Shown here: positions 21,941 through 35,139 of the stretch, in pieces
How positions within the stretch are numbered: the stretch's first letter is position 1
Layout: each line of letters starts with the position of its first letter
Origin: Folioceros fuciformis
Lineage: Eukaryota; Anthocerotophyta; Anthocerotopsida; Anthocerotales
NCBI GenBank assembly: GCA_049999805.1
Contig: JBNGIO010006303.1
Location: forward strand, 387,873-451,872
Direction of reading: 5' to 3'
Length of the DNA stretch: 64,000 nucleotides
Program-made: the position numbers and the translations under genes
Notes under the pieces: generated by a model
The model's input: only the letters and a program-made list of their open reading frames with translations
The model's database searches: none
What the model was told of the DNA's origin: nothing

Positions 21941-24900
21941 GCATTAGGGCTTCATAAACCACGAGATCAGTTACTTGACCTTTCACAGTTTTTGCGAGAG
22001 CTGTGCACGAAGATGGCCGAGGTGGCCCTTCAACCTCGCATCCTTGGAATCGCTATACCCAGGATCTAGCAGAGATTTGGTACACGCGGACGAAACCCAT
22101 TTTCTACAGGAGACAGTGCTAAGGACTGAGCGCCAAGGAGTTCTCTGCTTGCGATGATTACTCACCAGCTTGCACACTTGGACGGTCCAGGGTCGATTGA
22201 GGTCACGAATCCTTCTGACTCGCAAGGATTTCCTTGTGCGGTACGCAAGTCCAGAATGGGTGACTATGTGTCGTCCTGATATCAGGCCCTCAGTGCATGC
22301 TCCGAATTTTTTTCCTCTTACACACTAACATGGACTACGCTATCGCTGCAGAAATATGTACTGTGGGGTTTCTTCTGGGTTCACGGGTTTTGATCCCTGG
22401 AAGCCTACTGTGAGGCTACATACCAATATCTGGAGCATCTGGAATGCAAAAGCAAGTGTTGCTGGTAGTTGTTATTCAGGATGTTACCGGTCGGCTTTTG
22501 TATGGATGGGGAATGGTTTGGTCATTCTCTGTATATACAGTCGCCTTGGGTTCAGCAGATTGATACATGGGTTCGTTCCGCAATATTGAATGGTGAGGAA
22601 AAGCAGGTCTCCGAGACGCAGGACTGTCGACTGACGAATCTGGAGTAAAGTCTTATTACAGAGGTAAAGGAGGATTTGTGGGCTCCCTCCCCCTTTGATG
22701 CCCTCATGAACGGGGACCCTACACCATGAGCGAGTGAGGACAGTTCTCTGGTGAATGACAAAGGATAAAGCTGCGAACAGTTGAGAGAAGTGAAAGACCA
22801 AGTCCTTGGGCCCTGGAGCACCACGTACAAGTTTTGCTGAAGTTTTCTTGTAAACCTAGTGCCGAACAGGTGTCCATCTAGCAGGGCCATCTGTCAGCTT
22901 GTTTCAATTTAGAGTATTGGCCAGCAGCGCTCAGGAGCCACGAGCGTTGTGAACATCCCGCACAGGCAGCAGGGCTGAACATGTCAGAAAGACAGGCTGA
23001 GGGTGATCCTGTGTATGAGTTATGTATGTTATATTGTACGTAGGCCAGGTACCCATAGCACTTTATAGACCAGCCAGGCCGTACCCCCGGACAGTGCCAA
23101 GTCTGCAAGTTTTTTGGGTGGATCCATGTCGTGAGCGAAGCATTAGCAAGGCACATAGGTGTGGTGGTGGAGGCATTGCCCGCCATAGACGTGGCTGCCT
23201 TCTGCATCCTGCAACATACTTGCTGATGCCGGCCTCTGGACGATACTTGGCACCCCGTGATTTCGAAACAGGCAGAAGAGACATCACAAATCCCACGAGC
23301 TTGACGCAGCGCCTGAGTTGAGTCCATTGGGGAGTGCCCGTTGCGTGAAGACAAGGGTGAGCGTAAAGAAACTTAATTCTCCCGCGACAAAGTGGGTTTT
23401 GTATGTTCTTGCATGATTGCAGTTTACGTTTGACTGGGTCCGCGGAGTCTGCAGGCTGCATGCATGGTTCAACCCCGCCCACGAGAAGTCTCGTTCCTCG
23501 CGTCTGACAGGAGGGAATCCTTCCACCTCCCTCCCTCCCTCATGGGCCATGTGGGAGTGGACTTAAGCATGTCATTTACGTACAAACTGTGCATCGTTGC
23601 AACAGTCCGTATCCCGTCTGCCAGTAGCCAGCGTCCCATGTCAAGGTGCATGGCCATGCTTCTCCTTGCCAACCACCCACACGTGCAGTCAGGCATCCAC
23701 TAAACCACTGTTTCCCTTGAGCACATTCCACTGAAGGCGTACAGGAACGCAGGAAGGGGGAGAAGAGGGACGCCTCCACAGCGCCACCCACTAATCGATA
23801 CTTATTTCCTGCAAAGATACTGAGAACTGTATCCCCAAAACATCCCTCTCCCTCCCCCGACGTGTCAGCCTCCTAGTTCAGGCCCAGGTTCAGGTCCTCC
23901 TCCAACCATAGCCCTCCAAGGCTGCTTGTCATGTGATTGTCCTACACGAGCGATAAGTATGCAGTGTATGCTACTCTCCCCCCTGACAGCGTCGTCCAAA
24001 AGCCAATGACCAGAACAACATAGAACGTGTGCAGCGCACCGACGTGATCACAGACCACGACTCATCAAGGCTCCTACCGGCAAAGGCATCTGCCGTGGCG
24101 ACTGGCCAAAATGAGCCTGCCCTGCCCGCATCCCTCAGGGACAGATGCCAATCCATGAGGTGTCGCCAGGCCTTGTAAAATATCCCACACAAAGGAGGCG
24201 TTGAGGAGCAAGATATCTTCAGGCCCTTCGCCTACGAGGATTGCCGACGTCAAGAAGTTGAAGATATGTTCCGGTCTCCTCTGTCCATTCATGCATGCCA
24301 TTGGTTGAATCCAGCAGGCCCCGGGATCCCGTTAACGGCTGCCTAAACGGTGGGCTTGCCCACAGCAAATATCACACCTGTCCCCGACCGTTACAGACCT
24401 CGTCGTCGAGTGGTAAGTCATGACACACCCACCAGCTTAACCAACTCGTGGGTTACTCATTACGTAGCTAGCCAATCACCTAACCACATAATTAGGGCCA
24501 GGGACTAGCTATCCGGGCATTTAGGGTACATACTCCTTAAATGTAGGACTTTCGTGAAATGCAACCTTCCCTTCCCCGGAGTTGAGGGATGTTTTTCCTT
24601 ATGTTTTGGAGTGCACGAGACGTCTTCAATATATGATGAATATATGTATATATAATAATAATTAAAAATATATAAATTTTGTTGCTCTTGAGTTCTTTCT
24701 GTCTTAGTTATAAAAATTAATTAGTTTCTGACACGTGCGTAAAATTGTACTAAGCACAAGTGCCGAGAGATTAGGATCTAGAGTTTGTGGATTGTACGTG
24801 GAGGGTGTTTGTTGGCGGAGGGAGTGTCTTCCTGGATTCTAATTCAACAAGAAGTGCAAAATCCCAAAGCAAGCTTACGTAGGGTCGATGCTCTTTTTTG

Positions 24901-27089
24901 CACTCTTGTCTTGTTCCGGATTGGAGCACTTTTTGGCGTTGGCACCTCTACAAGGTTGAGTTGGGAGTTGGGATGATTGGAGAAATCCAATACTAGAAGT
25001 AAGCACGTACTGTTAAGGAGTGGATACTGTGGATGGGAAGGGAAGGAGGGAGGGACGATACATGGTCTACAGGCTTGGCTGTGATTTTGGGCGAGGAAGT
25101 ACATACATAAATAAGCTTTCTGGCGCGCATTCCCATTCCCGTTCCTGCTCTTGTTCCCATTTGGTGCCCCTACCAACATTCCCAGTCGGCATAAATGAAT
25201 AAAAGTACGTTCCCCCAAGTCCCGGGTCGGTGGATTCCGGCCAACGGTCCGGGTGGAGGCACTGCACCTTGTCTCACGCCACCAAATGTGAATGTAATGT
25301 ACGCAAACCCGTGTCCGTGACACCCGTCACAGCTTGTTCTGGTTCCGTAATTTCCGTCCAAGCGTGGCAGGAGATGGCGAACGTGACGCTCCCCTCTGGC
25401 TGGTTCTTGGCTGGGCCGGGATTGTGAGGTGACGCCAAATCTCCCTCCTGCTGCACCTGCATCCTGCTTCCGCACAAAGGCACCCGGAGATTGATAATGC
25501 TTGCAGACAGACAATAATTCAGAGCTACCTCTGCACTGCCCGCCATTTATGACAAGGCCGTAAAGGCCTGCAAAGCGAAAAGGAAAGGGAAAGGGAACGG
25601 CCGAGGCGAGCGGGAGTGGGAGTGCGAGTGTCTCGGCGGGTACCGACACTGTGTAACAGGCTTTGGATGTGGTTATGGCACGGCGTTTTGTGGAAAGCAA
25701 AGACGCACAGAGCGGTTGAATGGATGGCTATGGTTACGGAAGGGACGGTGGATGCGGGTTTGCAGGGCCCGCCAAAGCCTGCAGCAAGATCAAGTTGGAG
25801 GAAAGGGAAGAGCAGGGAGGGGTGACGCATCGGCGCTGAGACATGCCATGGGCCCATGGCCTTCCCCTCCGAGCACCCCCGCTTGCGCCTCGCCTTTATC
25901 CGGCACCTGGGATGCTTACCAAAATTGGCTCCGGCCATGAGATGAGCACATGCCCCCTTTCCCGGCGCCTGCCTCCCCCGCTTTGTCGCATTTCGGCAAC
26001 AGTCCAGTCGCGCTTGCCCAAATCTTTTCCCACTCTCATCCGCTTCGAGATCTGTGAATTCCTTGCGTCCCTCCTTCCTTCGCTTTAACTTTTCCCCCTC
26101 CTGGCCGAGCCTTGGCCTAGGCCTAGGCCTAGGCAGCATCTATCCCTGCCCGACTTCCCGACTCCCGACGATGCCGCCATCACCATCCACACTTCCAAGC
26201 TCGGCGTGCTTTCCTATACGCCAGACCGGAAACCCTAACTCACGACCGTGGGTTTACTACACGCAGCGTGGTAAGCTTTGATTAGCGCGTGCGCAAAACT
26301 TTCCCACGGGACTCTCGCCTTGGCGTTGGCGTCGCTAGCTCGTCGGATACTAGACTGTTACAAAAACAATAACATAATGTGCGTGTGCGGGAGTGGCTTT
26401 ATTGTACACTTGTTTTGCCGCTTCTTCGTTTGTGCTGAACTTGTACACATATGATGAAGTTGTGAAGTAGAGTGGGGAGGTGTTGTGCATTGAGAGTTGT
26501 GCGGGAGAGGGTTCGATCAGCGGGCACCGGAAATCGGGCACGGCATTGCGCGGCGCCCTTCCTGCCCTCTTCTTCTTCTGCCTTACTTCCTTCCTTGCCT
26601 CCCTCTTGCCTTGCTCCCCGTCCTGCGCCTGCGCCTGCATTCACGATCCTCGCCTGACAGGGCTGACACCTTCTGCGGGCTTTGCGCCGGGAATCAGGCG
26701 TTGCTCAAAGCTAATTTCTGCAGCTCGCTGCATTGCATTCCATTGTTTTGCAGTTCCCGCCTGCGACTGTTGCGATAGAGCAATTTGGTTGTTCTTTGCA
26801 GAGAGAGCACTTGCAGGCATTGGTGGTGGGTTGCCAGTCGCTGTCCCCGTCCCTCCCGCCGCGCCTGTCCCTGTGTCCTTGTCCCGTCCCCGGCTGGCTG
26901 CCTCGGACGCTCATTAATTGCTTCATCGCCTCGCATTTCGAGCCCCGGAGGGAAGTGCGAGGCGCTCTGCCCTCCCTCTGCCCGCCAACGCTGCCGCCGC
27001 TCTGCCCGGGGCATGGAAGTGAGGAGCCGTGCCGCTACTGCTGCTTCTACTTCTCCTGCTGCTGCTGCCCCGCTGCGGCGTCGGTGAAG
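21941..27089. other. Five-kb stretch without a recognised gene
   Basis: Only overlapping, mostly GC-driven ORFs are present. Landmarks are pyrimidine-rich CCTC runs near 23526, a tRNA-box-like motif at 24429-24448, an AT-rich patch at 24635-24720, and three CCTAGG units near 26120. The last 400 bp or so are CT-rich and probably hold the 5' leader of the DUF688 gene. Confidence 0.45.
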
Positions 27090-30000
27090 ATGGCGGTCCT
27101 GTACGTGGCCCCGGCGCCAGGCGCGCGGCTAGGTGCTAAGGAGGAGGAGAGGAAGGAGGAGCTGCTGGCCCGGGAGCTCGAGAACGAGCACCATCACTTG
27201 CGCAACAGGTGCCTTGACGCGGATACTGCGAGTAGCAGCAGCGAGGCCAGCGTTGGGAGCGCCAGCTCTTGCCTCACCTCCTCGGGGTCTGGGACGTCCG
27301 ACTCCGACTCCGACACCTCGGGTTCCTCTACCTCCGCTGGCGGCCGTGATGGAGCTGGAATTCCAGCAGCGGAGCCAAGTGCAGGCGCTCGCCTTCCGCT
27401 TGTGGGTGCTCTGGATGAAGAGGAGGAGGCTGCGGAGCGGGAGCAGGTGTCGGGTGCACAAGCTCACGAGGAGGACGTGCTCGACGGCCGGGGACTTTCC
27501 GGAGGAGCGGAACGGGACGACGGACAGCCGGTCTCGGGTTTGATTTCTGTTGGCGAGGCGGTGAAGGAGGCAGAGGTCGAGGACGAGGAGGAAGAAGACC
27601 AGGAGGAGGAAGACCAGGCCGAGGAGGAAGAGGAAGAACAAGAAGAGGAGGAGGAGGAAGAGGAGGCTGTCGCGCATTTTCTGCTCCTGGGTGAAGAGAA
27701 CCATGCAGCATTGGAGAAGATTTTGGAGGAGTCGGAGCACATGTCGCAGCTCTCCGAGTGTCTGGACGGCCAGTCCAGCCTGCTCGAGAGGGAGAGCGCG
27801 CAGCTACCGCGGCAGCCCATGACCTTCCCCCGGGCCTCAGTCCCCACGGTCATCTCCTCCTTCACCTCCACCTGCTCCACTAGCTTCACATTGAAGCCCA
27901 GTCTCATGTCGCGCTCGCACGAGCTGCATTTCGCGGGCTCTACCTCGTCGGGGGGGCTCGGATTGCAGTGGGAGCCTGGGAGGAAGGAGCGAAGGAGTTT
28001 GACTGGGGCGCCAACTGGGACGGAGATCGGATGGGATAGAGACGCCGGGGCGGGTGCGGGGGACGCGGCTCTTGGTGGGCTGCGGAGGAATTTGCGGCAC
28101 AGCGGACCCATGCCGCAGCCGTCTCGGCCTCTCTACTCCCCGTTACCCAGCCCCAAGCACGATGCCGTCTTCAACGACGCCGACAGGAACCGGACCAACG
28201 TGCTGCGTGTCGGCCAGTTCGAGGAGTGGGCTGCCAGGGCGGGCTACGCTGTTGGCAGCCGGGAGCAGGCTAGGACACCTTCGCCTGGGAGAGCCTTCGT
28301 GCCGTCTCCCGGCAGGACTATCTATCAGACCGGGATCATCTCGCCCGGGAGGTCGTTCAGTGCCGTGAATGCGGGGGTACGAGGGGGCAAGGGAGAGCAG
28401 AGCAAGTCGCAGCTGGCAAGCCTCGAGGAAGAGCTTTCCAATCTGCTGAGGAACAGGGCCTCCACCCGACGTGCTGCTTCATCGGCGGGAGGGGTTGCCA
28501 GTAACGTCGTCCCGCACGTTCCTCTGCTTCCTGCTGGGCGGAGGGGATTCTCAATGGAGCTGCAGCGGGGGAATCACCATTTCGGGAACAGTTTCTCGTA
28601 CGCTCGGACTGGGACTGTGGACGTGCAGGTGGAAGAAGCCTGCTCCTACGGTGAGCAAGATCAGGGCGAGGACCACGGGGACGACGCCGTGTACGAGGAG
28701 AGTATGAGGGAGTTGGAGATTCTTGTTAAAGCTGGGAGCCGGAGGGAGAACAATGGTACTAAGCTCCGAGAGGGGCCGGTGTTTCCTTTGCCTCCTAAGG
28801 TGGAGAGTTTCATCAAGGAGTCCAATATTAACAGCAGCGGCAGCAGTCCTGTGAGTGATGTTGGACAGCCGGAGGAGAAGCAGGTCGTCCATGTTGCGCC
28901 TTCCATGCATGTCGAGGACCGTGATTGTGTTGGGAGGAAGGGGCTGGGCTGGACCGGGCTGTCTAAGTCCAGGTTGCCGGAAGGGAGTATGGGGAGCCAC
29001 CAACTCGGAACCAGCGCGCCAGCTCTCAAGCCCCTGCAAGTCTCCGGGAGGGATCTGAAGCCGAGCTCCAATCGTGTCAGTGGGGAAGCGGTAGCGGAGG
29101 CTGTGAGGAGGAGGTCGGCGGTCGGGTTCTCGCAGAGAAAGGGCAAGCAGGCGCTGAAGGCTCTGGGGCAGGATGATTTGCTTGCGGAAGAACCCGGGCA
29201 GTACGTGCCATCGGCGGCTGCCAAGGACGCTGACAGTCTCCAGTCTGTGTCGTCCCCGACCCCTTCGACGCCCTCGCTCAAGAGCTTTGGCAAGGACGTG
29301 CAGGCGCTGGTGAGCAGGGTGAGCTGGAGCTATAAGAAGGATCTTCGAAGGTCTCGGTCGATGGATGACAGTTCCATCCCGGATAAAGTCCTGCTCCTGG
29401 CTGCCCATGATACCAAACCTGCTGTGGCTGCGGAAGGGACTAAACCCCCGAAGCCGGATTCGGTGCCGGTGCCAGCGGATGGCAGTCTGCGCAAAATTTC
29501 GAAGCAGGATTCGCGGGAGAGCAGTCTACGCAAGATCTCTAAGTCGGACAGCAGGCAGAACAGTTTGCGCAAGCTGGATGCGCTGTTAAATGCGAGTTTC
29601 AGGAAGATGGAGGCCGAGGCACTGGCTTCCGCTTCTTTTGGAAACAAGTCTTGTCTTGATCACAACTTCCCTTCATTCAAGACTCTGAGCATCGCCGGGC
29701 CTGCTCCTCCGAATCCTCGCCCTGACGTTGCAGCGCTGAAAGCCTCTGCCCTTGAGGATCGGCAGGCTCCGGACCTGGAGCGGAGTGTGGTGAGCAGCTT
29801 GGAGAAAGTACCCGTGTTGCGATCACGAGGACCCAGGCTTTACTATGGCTCCTTCGCTGACAGTGATACTGATGGCGCCCACATTGATCTCACTGCGTCT
29901 CCTGCTGCCAAGTTCCTCGAGACGATGTCCTATTCAGGTGAGATTGACGCTGCCATGTGGTTGTCTTTACTTCCATGTTGGGCCTGTCTGACGGTCCCCA

Positions 30001-31558
30001 CGTTTTGTATGTGTTTGCCCAGACGACGTCAGTGCTGACTTTGGAAGAAGCCTTCTTCACCCGTTCAAGGTGTCTGCCTCTGTGCCCTTCAAGTGGGAAG
30101 ATGCTCCTGGGAAGCCTAAGTCCCCCACTGTTAGTGTTAAGAAGCAGGCGGGCTACTCTCTGCAACCACCTCCACGGCTTCAGCTCCCGTCTGGTGCCCT
30201 TTCTTACTCCGGTGGCGTCAGCCCAGCGACTAGGTCAGGCGTCCAGAGCAGACAGGGCTCAGGCCCTCTGCAAGAACAGGATTGTAGGTCTCCTTCCGAG
30301 CAGTATGACTTCGGCAGCAGTTGTGGGTTCTCAATTCCCGCATCACCCAGCAAACCTCCCCGCGGCAGTGCTGCGTCACCCAAGAGGCATGCCACCAAGA
30401 ACGGGGGCGCCTCGTCACCAGATCACAAGAAGGGCATGTCCCGTCTGCAAAGTCTTCTTCACGGTGGCTGCACACTGACCGACGTCGCTCATCTCAGCCA
30501 CGCCTTGAGGCCGCCCATTCCTCTCAGCAAGGACGAGATGAGTCGGTTTTCACCCAACATCGATGGCCTGGGACCGGGTGAGTGCATCTCTTGCACTTCT
30601 GTCATTGGCGGCTTGGTTCCTATGAAAGGTATTTGGTCCATCACTCGGATGTCTAATGTACTAACGGACTCATCTATGCTACTGTGTGGCTGCCTGCCTC
30701 AGATTTTCAACATCATGACAAGATCGTTGTCGAGGATGGCTGCTCTCCCAGCAGCGTCCTGGCTGGGCCCGCGGAGTTGAGCTCGTCCAACAGCTCCATG
30801 AACCGGGACAACCAACAAGGAAAGGAGGATAGTGGTGATCACAGTGCCTCCGATCGGGAGAACTTGACATCAGCAGCGGACGCACCTAGTCAGAAAACTT
30901 CGCTAAGCAACTGTTTGTTGAGAGACAGAGAGGCAGATCTGGCGGACTGTGCAGGGCAGCAACAACTACAGCAACAGCAGCCGCCTGGCTTGAACCGAAA
31001 CCACAGCGGCAGATATGATCCAGAGAGACCGGAATCTATCCCGCCTGAGGAAACGGGCAAGAGCAAGCCAAAATCTGGCCAAGTGAATTCCGAGTCCAGC
31101 TTAAGCCCCGCCAGTTTGAAGGCTGGCTCCAGCAGCAGGGAGTCCAGGTCCTCGAGGAGGTTGCGTGTTGGCTCCAGCAGGTTCAGCTCCAGCAGGGTTC
31201 CTTCAGGCAGAACGTACGACGGTCCAGGAAGCGGGAGCGAGTGGGAGGACTATCTCAATAAGTCACCCCGTGCAGTATTGGCCAAAAAGCGGAAGTCAGA
31301 GAAAGCGATCGTCCGACTTCGAAGATGTCCTCGCTTCATGGTAAGCTGTTGTTTTTGAGCTGCCTCCCTCTAGTTTTGGAGGAAGAGTGAGCCGAAGTTT
31401 TCTGACCGAGGTGTCGCTAAAATTGGTGGCAGATTACGTTGAAGCGAGTGCTGAGGCGTGCATTTTGTCTTGGACCCAAGAGCAAGCTGGGGAACAGCCA
31501 AAGGTATTCTGCATCCGGATCTGGATCTCAGGCCATGTATGCTCTCACCCTCAGCTGA
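27090..31558 (+). CDS. DUF688 family protein, very long N-terminal region
   Basis: Four exons (27090-29937, 30023-30577, 30703-31340, 31433-31558) encode 1,388 residues. The family mark is FKWEDAPGKPK, encoded just inside exon 2 (about 30088-30120). The N-terminal 950 residues are low-complexity. They include a Ser-rich stretch, an acidic Glu run coded by GAG/GAA at 27574-27670, repeated SPGR motifs (TPSPGRAF, PSPGRTI, SPGRSF), and three copies of a SLRKIS-type unit near 29490-29575. The C-terminus is basic (ITLKRVLRRAFCLGPKSK). DUF688 proteins have no established function. The start is the first in-frame ATG; the open frame extends upstream without an ATG. The Ser/Arg and SPGR patches suggest a phosphorylated, cytoskeleton-linked or scaffold protein, but this is a guess. 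Confidence 0.8.
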
Positions 31559-33282
31559 CAACCTGAAGAGAAAGCAGCTTGAATTGTATACCCTGTTTGT
31601 TCGGCTTTGTAGCTTTTACTAGATACTTTACAAAATGGTTACTTTATGTGTTTCAGTAGTACGTAGGAAAGTGTGTGCAAGTCGAGGGAGATGCCATTCC
31701 ACATCCTTGCTCATGGTGGGATTCAAACTCCTCCCCACTTGCTTACCTTGTATGCGGACTGTTACATAGCTAGTCATGGAGTACATACCGTCACAATAGC
31801 AGTGTAATCCTTTGATAAAACTTCCCCTTGACTCGGGCACTGGTGACTGAACATCGATCAGCACATACCTAGGTTGTATCAGGTATTTTTGTTTGATGAG
31901 GCAGCTTTAGAGCAAATATCGGGCCTTGTGCCCCCAAGTTCATTACAGACCGTGATGAAATGTCTGCTCTGTTGGATGTAAACTTGCTGAGAGAAGAGGG
32001 ACGCGAGTTCCTACTGCTCGATCCCTGTGAGGATCGGATCCTGGTCGCTATCTTGTCGCAGGAGCTAGGATTGCTGCCGACGACCAACTACTGTAATTGA
32101 GCTGAGCAGGTGGAATCGTGGACATTGGCAGTGGCCTACTAGATGTCTACATTAAAACCTATTTTCCCGCCGGTTTGATTCTCTTGTCAATTTGTCATGG
32201 CGTTCGTTCCCATTTGCAAACCGTCTTGTCCTCAGCAGTGATTGATAAAATTGGGGTGGAATCGGGGTTGTTTCAAGACCTGCCTGCTCTGCGAATGCAT
32301 GTACATGTGGCAGGACAGAAGTCGGAAGTAGACTTACTGCACCTCGGAATACCGATGTAGCTTTGGACAAAGGAATCTCAACTTCGGGTATCCTCGAAGT
32401 AGCCCCCTTCAAGAGCAAGGTAGGTCACTGGCGCCTCTAGCACATAACACTAGGGAAGATGACCTGCTGCCATCTCCGGAGCAACGGACATCGATGATTC
32501 CTTGCTCTTGTCGATAGGATCAGGGCGCCTTGAGATTGCAATTGATATTAATAATTCTGAATTGTAAGTGTGCCCTATGCATTTACCCCTGCTTCAAGAT
32601 CCATCCTGGTCTTACAGCGCACTGCGTACTTGGAGCCGGAGGAATTCATCGCAAGCAGACCCAGTTAGACTCTGGTACCGCGAATTGTTGAGGATGTTCT
32701 CGTGGCACATATTTTAGACAATGCCAGCAGTAAACGTTTCGAAATTCCAGAGCACAGCCAATGAAAGAAATTCGAATCCCAAGCATCAGAGCAGTCCAGG
32801 GCCTGCTTCTGTACAGAACCTGCAGGGGAGAGGACGAAAGAAAGTAAGAGGAGAAAAGCACGTTCTTCTTCAGCAAAGCACGTAAGGAGTCACGTCCAAC
32901 GGAGATATAAGAATCACGACCAACGAAAAAGGAGACGAGGAAGAAGTTCGCCTGGTGCAAACAATAGAAGCACAATAAGCCTCAAATTGGTGGAAGGCAC
33001 TTACGATGACTACCGGCAAGATTTTCTTGGAAAGCACTTGCAGGTGGCTAAAGCAAGAGCCTTCTGGCGCAAGTACTACATAGGTTAACTTGCAAGTCCT
33101 ACCACTACGTGGAGCGGAGGAGTTTGAAAACGTCTATGGCGGTTCCTTTTTTACCAACTCACTCCTTTCAGAGTGCAATGTCGGTAGGATGTGTACCACG
33201 GGCACCGTCGATCATCGTGGAGAACAGAATCTCCTCGTCCACCGCAAAGAATTCGGCTGTACTACAAGTATCTGGTTTACAA
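31559..33282. other. Intergenic, with a protein-like 46-codon ORF
   Basis: A short plus-strand ORF at 31960-32100 reads like protein (MSALLDVNLLREEGREF, then SQELGLLP), but I cannot place it in a family or join it to a neighbour. A tRNA B-box-like motif lies at 31716-31732 on the minus strand. Nothing else is supported. Confidence 0.3.
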
Positions 33283-34745
33283 CTACACTAGGATGACCTC
33301 TGCATGGACAAAAGACAACGGGTCACCATATTTGCAAACGGGGTTGCTGACGGCCACCAAAAATGTTGACCAAACGAAGTCTTACCTCTCTTTTTGTGTG
33401 GTTCAGGGGATATCTCCTCCAGATCTTTGTTCGAGCCCTCACTCACAACAATTGGTTTGGTTGGCACGCTTGGTAAATCTGGTTCCTCCTCAACATCGAC
33501 GCCTTGTGTCAACTCTTCTTGTCCCTTCATGGAGTTCAGATTTTCATCTCGCCTTGGCAAACTACTTGCCTCGGCCGTCTCTCCATCCGTGCGTCTCCCT
33601 TGTCTCTTTCTGGGTGGCTCTGCCTCCTCAGCAATCGCTACCCTGGTTGGCACGGTGCCCTGCTCACGTTGTGGTACCAAAGTAACCGGTGGCAAGCCTG
33701 ATACTGGCACTTCAGGAAACTGCTCAAGCTCCATCTGTAAAACGAACGCCGTTAACAGGAGCCATGCATGATAAACAGGCGGGAACGTTCCTAGTACGAG
33801 AAGGGAATGACAGCACAACAGCTTATTGAAAGTAAGCACATACTTGACTTTCAAGTTGTTCGAACTCTGCCAAAACCTCTTCTTCGTCTTCTGCAGTCAA
33901 TTGTTGTCCGAGAACCTCATTGAGAGCCTGAAAAACATTGTGGGTCATTGGGGGTTACCTAACAAGGTGATCCTGCTGCAAAACATGCATTTTGCAAGCA
34001 CGTGGGCATACTATAAAACTGGCATATGTAAATGTGCATCAAGAGATCCTTTTTTGGACACCAGGCTGGATAAGTAGGAACGCTCGTGTGATGTTGTCTT
34101 ACATCCTGGTAGGCCTTCGCTTCTGCGGTATCATCCATGAGCTTTTGCACATCGTCAATGTTGATTTCATTCTGCAGCTCTTGCACAGACTTATGGCCCG
34201 CCTTGAGACTCTCAAACACATCTTTCTGCCTGGTGGCTATCTCGATGTCGTTCAGCTGCAGAGAACAAGTTCATCCGTTCATCCTTGTTACAGCTGGCCG
34301 GATCACACAACACGCACCTCGAGGGGACGAGGCAGAGCCAAGCCAGCCCTTAAGATCCAAAACCGGGTACAGCAGGAAAGGTTTCCCTTGCAAATGAATA
34401 TGGCCCCACCTGCTGCTCGACGTTCAAAAGCCACACATCAACGTTTTTGAGCATTTCTTCCTGAACCTTCTTTTTCTTCAACGCCAGCAGCGCCCTGTCT
34501 TTCCTATTCTCCCTAACCAACAACAAGGCCACTTCCTTCTCCCGCTGAATCACGCGTTCCAACTGACAAGCAATGTCGAGCCAGGTCAGAATTCAGTGCC
34601 ATCTGTGCCAACCCACGGGCCAAAATCCTACTCCCCCTACCTGCTTCTGATACTGAGAGAGCTTCCGTCGCTGGGTCTTGAGCGTGAGAATGGCCCTGTC
34701 CACATCCGTCACTTTGGGCTTCTTCTTGGCAAAAAGATTGCCCAT
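33283..34745 (-). CDS. VPS20: ESCRT-III subunit VPS20/CHMP6
   Basis: Six exons on the minus strand (34745-34641, 34562-34410, 34255-34103, 33927-33844, 33734-33386, 33299-33283) encode 286 residues. The start MGNLFAKKK keeps the Gly-2 myristoylation site of VPS20, which is why I chose it over the longer open frame upstream. The Snf7 core follows: [60 protein letters not shown] and [20 protein letters not shown]20 is membrane-anchored and nucleates Snf7/VPS32 polymers during multivesicular-body sorting. Plant orthologs have about 220 residues. The extra length is a Pro/Glu/Arg-rich insert in exon 5 before the conserved DLPSVPTKP. The final 17-nt exon (REVILV-stop) fits in phase but is tentative. 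Confidence 0.9.
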
Positions 34746-35139
34746 ATCTAGCACTCCAACCAAGCTCTCTCTCGCTGTACTCAAATCCTGAAACCCAATC
34801 AACTCCGGTCCACGGCAGTATGTTGCTCCCCCCGCCGGATCAACATCCTCATCAGCTTCCACAGACCCTAGATGTCCACAGATGGGCGTACTGCGGACAA
34901 GGATTCCGGCAATCGCCAATCAATTACATCACTTGGGCTCCCAAGCTGGACGCTGGACTCAGCGGAGGGTCCGACACTGCAACAATCAAGCTTTCAGAAT
35001 CCAAGTGAAAAAACTCAATCACTACGGGTAGGTCACGGGGTGCACCGAAACGGCCTCCCCTACACTTGGCGTACGAAACTCGGTTCCGTCCATTCCTGAT
35101 TCGGACTGCGCCTTTTTCAACCATGCTCAAGTACTGTTT
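34746..35139. other. VPS20 5' flank
   Basis: About 390 bp between the VPS20 start and the transposon. It should contain the VPS20 promoter; I see no clear motif. Confidence 0.4.

Noticed and set aside
25525-26139. 204-codon minus-strand ORF
   Set aside because: Arg/Pro/Ser-rich translation of GC-rich DNA with frames open on both strands; no motif.
26733-27089. Upstream extension of the DUF688 open frame
   Set aside because: The frame is open but has no ATG before 27090. Its Cys/Pro-rich text looks like translated CT-rich leader.
34746-34919. Longer N-terminus for VPS20
   Set aside because: The open frame continues upstream, but the conserved myristoylated MGNLF start at 34745 would be buried.
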